Source: Xiphias gladius (Eukaryota > Chordata > Actinopteri > Istiophoriformes > Xiphiidae). Taken from it: a stretch of 64,000 nt of DNA. The stretch is from the NCBI RefSeq assembly GCF_016859285.1, contig NC_053413.1, positions 26,194,439 through 26,258,438 on the forward strand. The letters are read 5' to 3'. The notes beneath the pieces were generated by a model. That model saw only the letters and a program-made list of their open reading frames with translations, ran no database searches and was not told the origin of the DNA. Both the position numbers and the translations under genes were made by a program. Below, one piece after another: positions 57,690-64,000 of this stretch; position 1 is the stretch's first letter, and every line of letters starts with the position of its first letter.

Positions 57690-58235
57690 ATCAAAGACTA
57701 TATCTCTAGTGCTAAGTCTCTGCTTTAAGCAGCAGTCATTGTCTGCCACTGGTAGAGATTATCTGAACACAAAAGACAGGATAAGATGAGGATAATTTCT
57801 GCCTGTGAAATTTAAATTAAAAAAAATAGAGGAAGTGTCAGCATGCTAACAACATCATTCCATAAAGTTGTAAATTAATCCTTACACTCACTACAGATTA
57901 AAACAAGAATAACAATATTTGCATGATGAGAGATTAATCCTGTCCCCTCTCTCAAATTGGATGGACAATGGAGAGCCTTGTAATTTAGCGGGTCAAAGTT
58001 GAAATCAGGTTGAACTGCGAATGAGACGGGTCAATTCGCGACCCTGTTATTTCCTGGAGCCTGAACACAGACAGGTATTTTATCTTTAGTTACCCTACTA
58101 AATATTTTATCTTTAGTTACCCTACTAAATAGAGTTTTTGCAAATTATGAATTTAGAGGTATTAAAAAAAGGAAAACAGCAATTTCCCATAACAAGACTT
58201 GGGTGGCCTACATGACCCAAGCTTACCCAAGAAAG

Positions 58236-58306
58236 CAACTGTGATGGCAGAGTGGTTAAAGGTTGGACTTGAAATCCAATGGGGGTTCCCCGTGCAGGTT
58301 CAAACA
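58236..58306 (+). pseudogene. 3'-truncated tRNA-Ser(UGA)
   Basis: The copy runs from the acceptor 5' strand (ACTGTGA) through the anticodon TGA and variable arm to GCAGGTTCAAAC. It then switches to AGGTTGTGTTAAGTCTCTGC, the flank normally found downstream of other copies. The 3' acceptor strand is missing. Confidence 0.8.
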
Positions 58307-58392
58307 GGTTGTGTTAAGTCTCTGCTATAAGCAAGAACCTAATGAAAAAAACCCCTGTAGTTACTCTTGAGAAATTAAGATTTTCACAAAAT

Positions 58393-58477
58393 CTGATATA
58401 TCTGGCTGAGTGTTTAAAGTGTTGGACTTGACATTCAATGGAGTCTCCCCACACAGGTTTGACTCCTCCTCACAGCG
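58393..58477 (+). pseudogene. Degenerate tRNA-Ser
   Basis: It has TGGCTGAGTGTTTAAAGTG, anticodon region GGACTTGACATTC and B box GGTTTGACTCC. The end CCTCACAGCG matches the family 3' end. The anticodon stem is broken, and the 5' acceptor strand is not recognisable. Confidence 0.65.
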
Positions 58478-58762
58478 ACATCAAATGGGGCAGTCAGACC
58501 AAAACAATAGAGGAGGTAACAGGAAATAGTGTCAGCAGGGTTGTGAACTGAACGTACATGGCTAGTGGGTTAACAACACCAGTCCGTAAAGTTGTAAATT
58601 AATCCTTACACTCACTACACACAGATAGGTGTTTTATCTTTAGTTACCCTACTAAATAGAGTTTTTGCAAATTATGAATTTACAGGTATTAAAAAAAGGA
58701 AAACAGCAATTTCCCATAATAAGACTTGGGTGGCCTACATGACCCAAGCTTACCCAAGAAAG

Positions 58763-58820
58763 CCACTATGATGGCAGCGTTGTTAAAGGTTGAAACCCTG
58801 CAATGCAAACTGTAGAAAAA
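58763..58820 (+). pseudogene. tRNA-Ser 5' half joined to a unique tail, copy 2
   Basis: ACTATGATGGCAGCGTTGTT is followed by the same AAACCCTGCAATGCAAACTG tail as the copies at 56586 and 59365. It is more diverged. An intact tRNA follows about 40 nt later. Confidence 0.7.
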
Positions 58821-58859
58821 GGCTTCGTGCAGGGTTGGAGGTCATATGCCTACTTTGCA

Positions 58860-58941
58860 GCTGTGATGGCCGAGAGTTTAAGGCGTTGGACTTGAAATCC
58901 AATGGGGGTTCCCCGCGCAGGTTCAAACCCTGCTCACAGCG
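58860..58941 (+). tRNA. tRNA-Ser(UGA), altered D loop
   Basis: The anticodon TGA is at 58893-58895 and the acceptor, variable and T arms are perfect. The D loop reads GAGAGTTTAAGG, changing one of the two conserved G residues (G18G19) that also belong to the A box. A TTTTTT run follows about 15 nt downstream. Function is uncertain. Confidence 0.75.
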
Positions 58942-59177
58942 AACATTGTGCACTGGTTTTTTGTTTTCTAGCAGACAATGTTCAACAGCAAAACTGTTAA
59001 ACTGTCATAAGGCTGTGGAATTTTCAATAATACATGTGGATTTCTATTTAAATACTCGAAAAATCTTAAATTGCCAAAAAATAAAGTGTAGCAAATGAAC
59101 AAATGAACGATAACAATAAAGACAGCTGACATAATCCAGAAAATTACAAAGGAATCGATATAAACCTCCCGATGTCA

Positions 59178-59259
59178 GCTGTGATGGCCGAGAGGTTAAG
59201 GCGTTGGACTTGAAATCCAATGGGGGTTCCCCGCGCAGGTTCAAATCCTGCTCACAGCG
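59178..59259 (+). tRNA. tRNA-Ser(UGA)
   Basis: The anticodon TGA is at 59211-59213, all stems pair and the T arm is GCAGG-TTCAAAT-CCTGC. The upstream flank shares the CATAATCCAG...ATTACAAA block with the copies at 55328 and 57608, but shortened. Confidence 0.88.
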
Positions 59260-59364
59260 AGCAATGATTACAAACGCAAGGATCAAAGACTTTCTCCAGG
59301 TTGATATAGCAATTTCCCATAATAAGACTTGGGTGGCCTACATGACCCAAGCTTACCCAAGAAA

Positions 59365-59420
59365 GCAACTGTGATGGCAGAGTGGTTAAAGGTTGAAACC
59401 TTACAATGCAAACTGTAGAA
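59365..59420 (+). pseudogene. tRNA-Ser 5' half joined to a unique tail, copy 3
   Basis: The same junction as at 56586: ACTGTGATGGCAGAGTGGTT, then AAACCTTACAATGCAAACTG. The tail then joins a TGCAGGTGATATTTTTG flank otherwise seen after the tRNA at 57205. Confidence 0.75.
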
Positions 59421-59644
59421 AATGCAGGTGATATTTTTGTTTTCTGGCAGAAGATGTTCTACAGCAAAACTGTTTCACTGCAGTAAGGCTGTTGAATTTT
59501 GTCTTTTTTTCAAACAATCAAAAAATCTGAGATTACCAAAACATAAATATTGACACTGGACAGGAAAGAATGACTGCTGAGAAATGAAATGTAGACATAG
59601 TACAGCAAAGTAGTAAAAAAGTAATATAAAGCAGCCATTTGTCA

Positions 59645-59726
59645 GCTGTGATGGCCGAGCGGTTAAGGCGTTGGACTTGAAATCCAATGGGGACTCCCTG
59701 CGCAGGTTCAAATCCTGCTCACAGCG
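59645..59726 (+). tRNA. tRNA-Ser(UGA), consensus-like A box
   Basis: The anticodon TGA is at 59678-59680. The A box is TGGCCGAGCGG, with the canonical pyrimidine that other copies lack, and the B box is GGTTCAAATCC. The variable arm is GGGGACTCCC. With the copy at 59834 it is the best candidate for an active gene, although no TTTT run lies close behind. Confidence 0.9.
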
Positions 59727-59833
59727 ACATTGCAATATATACATGTCATGTTCAAGTTCTTAACACATTGTCAAACAATGTCTTGGGCTAAATCTTTTGA
59801 AGCATACTGAACCCTTGATAGAACTGAAAATTT

Positions 59834-59915
59834 GCTGTGATGGCCGAGCGGTTAAGGCGTTGGACTTGAAATCCAATGGGGACTCCCTGCGCAGGTTCAA
59901 ATCCTGCTCACAGCG
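59834..59915 (+). tRNA. tRNA-Ser(UGA), tandem twin of the copy at 59645
   Basis: It is identical to the copy at 59645 over 82 nt, and the 3' flank GACATTGCAATATATACATG is shared. The anticodon TGA is at 59867-59869. The A and B boxes match consensus. Confidence 0.9.
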
Positions 59916-59959
59916 ACATTGCAATATATACATGTCATGTTCAAGTTACAGCACAGTGC

Positions 59960-60230
59960 TTAAAAGTTCTTAACACAGTAACCCCCCTCTGAAACGCAAA
60001 AGACCAATGGTGCCTTTCCCCAAATAACCATAAGCACCTTTATGTATGCTTTGAATGAAGTGTTTGTTGGATTGTCAAACAATGTCTTGGGCCTCACCCC
60101 CACACCTTTCAGACATCTGCTATAAACTTTCTTGCCTTTGTAAGTTGTCATTCCGTAACTCATACAGTCTAAATCTTTTGAAGCATACTGAACCCTTATA
60201 GAACTGAAAATTTCAGGTACAGAAAACACT
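59960..60230. other. Partly duplicated spacer with an unassigned minus-strand frame
   Basis: The sequence from about 60071 to 60218 repeats 59774-59832 but with about 90 nt more in the middle. An 89-codon minus-strand frame (contains KTLFDNPTNTSFKAYIKVLM) crosses it. I do not recognise this as any protein, and nothing beside it supports coding. Confidence 0.3.
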
Positions 60231-60270
60231 AAGGTTTACGACAAGGAGCCTGTATCCGGTGCAAAGCACA

Positions 60271-60351
60271 GCTGTGATGGCTGGGAGGTTAAGGCGTCGG
60301 ACTTGAAATCCATGGGAATTCCGCGAGCAAGTTCAAACGCCGCTCACAGCG
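60271..60351 (+). pseudogene. tRNA-Ser(UGA)-like, degenerate
   Basis: The acceptor stem GCTGTGA/TCACAGC and anticodon loop CTTGAAA are kept. The anticodon stem, variable arm and T stem are damaged (GTCGGA against TCCATG; GCAAG against CGCCG), and one base is missing. Confidence 0.75.
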
Positions 60352-60712
60352 ATGGTGGGCTTTAACACGTACAGTATAACTTTCTGCTTAGATAGACCCC
60401 TCTGCAGATCGAGCTTTAATTCTTTGGTGATAGAGTGATATGTCGTTACAGTCTCAATGTGAAAGTTGTATCGTGCATTACACCAGGGAGAGTCTTAGCC
60501 TTTGCATTTAGACATTGCCAAAAACATCTGGAAAATCTTTTTTTTTGGGTGTTGAAATTAAACAGAATTTTTCTCCATGTCTTGTTTCATTTCTTTTCCC
60601 AGTGACTTTTGATCGCCTTGACTGAATTGAATGAAGTCAATACCGGCTAAAAAAAAAAAAAAAATTCCCAGTACATTTAAAGATATAACTTTTGTGCTTT
60701 GTCGTAGTATAA

Positions 60713-60794
60713 GCTGTGATGGCCGAGCGGTTAAGGCGTTAGACTCGAAATCCAATGGGGATTCCCTCCGCAGGTTGGAATCCTGCTCACAGCG
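60713..60794 (+). pseudogene. tRNA-Ser(CGA)-like copy, probably decayed
   Basis: It is 82 nt with a perfect acceptor stem and A box TGGCCGAGCGG. The anticodon CGA is at 60746-60748. The anticodon stem has one mismatch (TTAGA/TCCAA), and the B box reads GGTTGGAATCC, losing the invariant C of TTCRA. The GCTGTGA acceptor stem is, from memory, that of vertebrate tRNA-Ser(CGA), so this may resemble the array's founder. Confidence 0.7.
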
Positions 60795-63700
60795 ACGTTG
60801 CAATATATACATGTCATATTTCAAACAGGGCTGTCACGCATATTCCCATAAAAATAGAATACTGTAGCTAACTTCCTGCAAGTACCCTGCAGTGGTCCCT
60901 TGCAGTTGATGCTTGGTCCATGCAACATATACCAAAAACATTCTGATTTCATGTAAAAAGTGCACAGCTGTGGTTGAGGGCATATGTAGGTTCGAACCGT
61001 GTTGTTGTTGTTCTTTATGTGATATATTTCCTGTAATTTCCTATGAATAACTCCTCCGCTGCAGTCGTGCTAAGTTTATTTAACAGGGATGATACAGATA
61101 AACATATGCAATGCAACTGATGTAATTTATGCAGTCATCTAGTTAAAAGCTAAAGCTAATTTGCTGCCCCCGTCCATCGTAAGGCTTTGAAATCTAGATT
61201 AAAAGAGCCAAAAAAAATTAGTTGATGAAACCGAATCAGGATAAAAAGCAGGACAAATAAAACTGACTTTGTACATGGTTAAATGCATGTGTCTATGTGG
61301 GAATGTATCATACATGACTGTATAATACACTCACAGGAAAAACACTGCTGTTTCTGTATAGCTATGTGTGTTCTTGAGGCTCGGAGCTACTTTCTCTGTG
61401 CAACCCATGTGAAACCACTGGGACAAAGCAATTTCTGCTGTTTTGAGTGTTTCGCAAACCAAGAACTCATGAAACTGATCAAAGAACTTCCACTGACTTG
61501 AATGTAGGTGCTGTTCAGATCTGAGCCAGTTTGGTTATGGGATTCTGAAATCCTCAATTCAAAAAAAAATGGTAGCCTAAGGGAAATTAAGGCTTTTGTT
61601 TGAGTTGCATATCAGGCAACCTGTAAAGGTCTGTGCTTAAATGTCGAACACATTCAGGTTCGGGTGCTTTGCAAAAACTGTCTCAGATCGCAAGGCTGCT
61701 GGATTTGACTCTTAGGGCCCTGTTCGTACCTGCCATTAAAATGCATCTCCACATGCGTCTCGAGTGACCACCTGTCAAGTGCTATCTGAACCAATGCAGC
61801 ACATTAACAATTTTATCTCAAGCAACTTTGTCTTGCGTTTTATTTGTCCTACGGTTAAGTTGCAAGATTCACAATTCTCCATCTGTGTCAAAACTAATAA
61901 AGTCCTGAAGACTGAATAAGCACTTGTAATAGAGAACTGAAGCTTTCACGATCTTCAGTTTCAATAAACACTTCCGGAGATTTTCTTTTGACTGTACCCT
62001 CTGGCATTCTGCACAAAACGTGATGACCAAAGACCGTGATTCACACTGAATGATGGACTGGATTTTTCAATAGATCCTCCCTGCAAGAAGATTCGTTGAA
62101 GTAAAAAGTTGAATGACTCAACTGCTTTTCGGCTCACAAAGGATCTGAAGAAAATGTGGTCTGTAGATTCCTAAATCGAAGTAAAAAAGCAAAAAACCTT
62201 CCCTCCGATTCTTTTTCTGTTCCATCTGTGAGAAGAATATGCTCTTATCATGCCACACTTGGAGCTTTGATCGGCGCTCTGTAGGTGAGTTGGGCAGGCT
62301 GAGAGAGCAAACTGCCGACAGCACATTCGAGTGAGCCGACGGACACATACACATTCGCACGTAATGCGCCCTCGCACCCACACACGACGCCACAAATACA
62401 CAGAAACTCACAGTCACAGAGAAAATGGTGCTTAACACACCGAAGGGATTGAAAATAACAACACTGCCTGCTTACGAACCACGGGCGCATGGCGCGGTCG
62501 TACGTACCAGCCCGTGATTGAAGGGCCTTTCATCCATGGGCTGGACGGGGGATGGGCAGAGGGTTGGGGGGAGGTTACTGCCACAAGGAGACACCAAAGT
62601 CAGAAATATTTCAATTCCTGCAGCGGCTTTAACCATTATCTCAGTCCTTTCCTAACTTAACCCAGGAAGCTTTAACTGCTTAAACTTAAAGCTGCATTAA
62701 TTATACTATTAATTATATATAATTATAAATACTCATTTGATCTATTGTTGATATAAAAATAATGAACAAAGAACCCATTATTTTGTTTTGTGTTAATTTA
62801 GTTATTGTGTTCACTAACTGTACTCACACTAATGAACAACTGTGGAGCTGCGACGAGGTGAAAATTAATTGATCGACAGCAAATTCATCGGCAAATATTT
62901 TAATAATTGAATAATTGTTTGAGTCATTTTTTAAGGCAAAACTGTCTTAACGTTTGCTCAAACGGGAGAATCTGATCCTCTTCCTTGTAAAATATGACGG
63001 TAAAGTGAATATCTGGGCTTTGGGCTGTTGGTCGGACAAAAGACATCACCTTGCGCTGTGGTAAAACTACGGCATTTTATAGACACAACGATGCATGTCC
63101 TGCTGAAATGATCATGTAAATGTTCTGACTAGATTAGTTTATTATTTTATTAGCTCGTAATTCATAATGAGATTAAATATTTTTACTGCAATCTTTTGTG
63201 GTTTTCACTTTCCTTTAACAAAAACAATTGTAGTACTCCTCCCGGTTAATGTTGATATTTGTATCTGTGTGTGTTTGTTTCCACTGCATTAATCAAACTC
63301 TTTCTCAGTCACAGTTTTTAGCCGCTGATGGGGCGTCTCAGGCTCACAGGAATACAAGTTTGTTAATTAATTTGTTTACTCGTGGCAACAAGCAGACTCG
63401 GCTCCAGGGAATCAAAGGTTCATGTAAACAGCTTGACCTTAATAAGACCTTAACCGGAGTCTAGACAACGGTAAAATCAGAGTCGGGATCTCTTCGCTTG
63501 CTTCAGGCATAACAGAGCTTTGTCTTGGAAACCTGAAGAAGCATATTTAGGATCCAGATTAACACACAAGAAAGGACTCAATATTAGACAAGAGCCAAAG
63601 CTTAATTTTAGAAATAGGTTTTCAAAGCGTAACACTACACTTTTTGTCTTACTGAACGGAATAAAAGCACTGCTGCACTGACCTCTATGGGTTGAAAAGT

Positions 63701-64000
63701 AAAATGCCGAAATTCCACTTTACGTGTCCTCGTAGCTACGGGGGTACACGTGACATACATTTCATCATCTGCTCATGCGTGAACAGGTGTGCAAGGATGT
63801 CTCCGTGGGACATTCGTACGCAGCTCAAAATTCACCAGGCCTCACAGCTAGCTGTGGCCAGCTGTTGTCCGTTGTCCTCGTGACCAAACCCAGCCACTGT
63901 GCCGTTGACCTCCAGTTTTTCATTTGCTCCGTTTCCAGTTTCGTTTCTTAACTTCTGGGTGCTGTAGCTGGCTGTATAAAACGCAAGTCACGTGTCCTAA
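60795..64000. other. Right flank, no gene recognised
   Basis: This AT-rich DNA contains a short repeat remnant near 61710-61800 (GGGCCCTGTTCGTACCTG, CATGCGTCTCGAGTGA), and the third copy of the TCGAT-edged teleost element near 62850-63110. No exon, tRNA or long conserved frame was seen. Confidence 0.5.
62850..63110 (+). repeat. Teleost-type MITE/SINE-like repeat, copy 3
   Basis: It contains TTAATTGATCGACAGC, GGGCTGTTGGTCGGACAAAA and GGCATTTTATAGACAC, in the same order and spacing as the copy at 6826-7150. Confidence 0.5.

Larger units (their letters stand above)
53077..60794. repeat. tRNA-Ser cluster amplified by segmental duplication
   Basis: About 20 tRNA-Ser-related sequences lie in 7.7 kb; all but the two leftmost are on the plus strand. 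Flanking DNA is duplicated in blocks: 54120-54466 with 56938-57286; 55078-55445 with 57356-57726 (part again near 58996-59150); a unit ending in ...CCCAAGAAAGC at about 56430, 58044, 58617 and 59306; and a GTGCGCTTTCACATAAC unit at about 54955, 55446 and 55985. The array therefore expanded as tRNA plus flank, not as retroposed SINEs: no A-rich tail or target-site duplication is seen at the copies. Confidence 0.9.

Noticed and set aside
53077-60794. tRNA-derived SINE family as the explanation of the cluster
   Set aside because: Copies keep complete 3' acceptor strands, lack a shared SINE body and A-rich tail, and share duplicated flanks. This fits segmental duplication better.

Overview
The window looks like teleost fish nuclear DNA. 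Three multi-exon vertebrate genes are read through exon by exon. Each splice junction joins GT/AG ends in a matching phase. The introns carry long GT microsatellites and degraded interspersed repeats of kinds common in ray-finned fish. The gene order is GTPBP4 (+), WDR37 (+), ADARB2 (-). This matches human chromosome 10p15.3, except that the IDI2/IDI1 pair found there between GTPBP4 and WDR37 is not seen. Family names are recalled from knowledge of the proteins; no database search was run.

Layout: 1-4.95 kb holds the last eight coding exons of GTPBP4 (NOG1, a nucleolar GTPase of 60S ribosome assembly); its GTPase domain lies left of the window. 5.5-30.56 kb holds WDR37 complete: one non-coding exon, 13 coding exons encoding 496 residues, and a possibly very long 3' UTR. 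30.84-48.32 kb holds ADARB2 (ADAR3) on the minus strand. Nine coding exons cover both double-stranded-RNA-binding domains and the whole adenosine-deaminase domain, but the first coding exon was not found. WDR37 and ADARB2 converge, with candidate poly(A) signals about 300 bp apart.

48.3-64 kb has no protein exon I can defend, but 53.08-60.79 kb holds the most unusual feature: a cluster of about 20 tRNA-Ser-related sequences. Nine are full-length 82-nt tRNA-Ser(UGA) genes with paired acceptor stems. One has anticodon CGA. The others are degenerate, internally deleted or 5'-half copies. They are embedded in duplicated blocks of unrelated flanking DNA, so the array grew by repeated local segmental duplication. 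It lies upstream of the first ADARB2 exon found here, possibly inside a large ADARB2 intron 1.

The three protein genes act in separate processes (ribosome assembly, a PACS-associated WD-repeat scaffold, neuronal dsRNA binding), and nothing suggests an operon-like link. Mobile DNA consists of small degraded elements: a Tc1/mariner transposase fossil, a foldback MITE with TA-flanked inverted repeats, and several teleost-type interspersed repeats. No retrovirus-like element was recognised.
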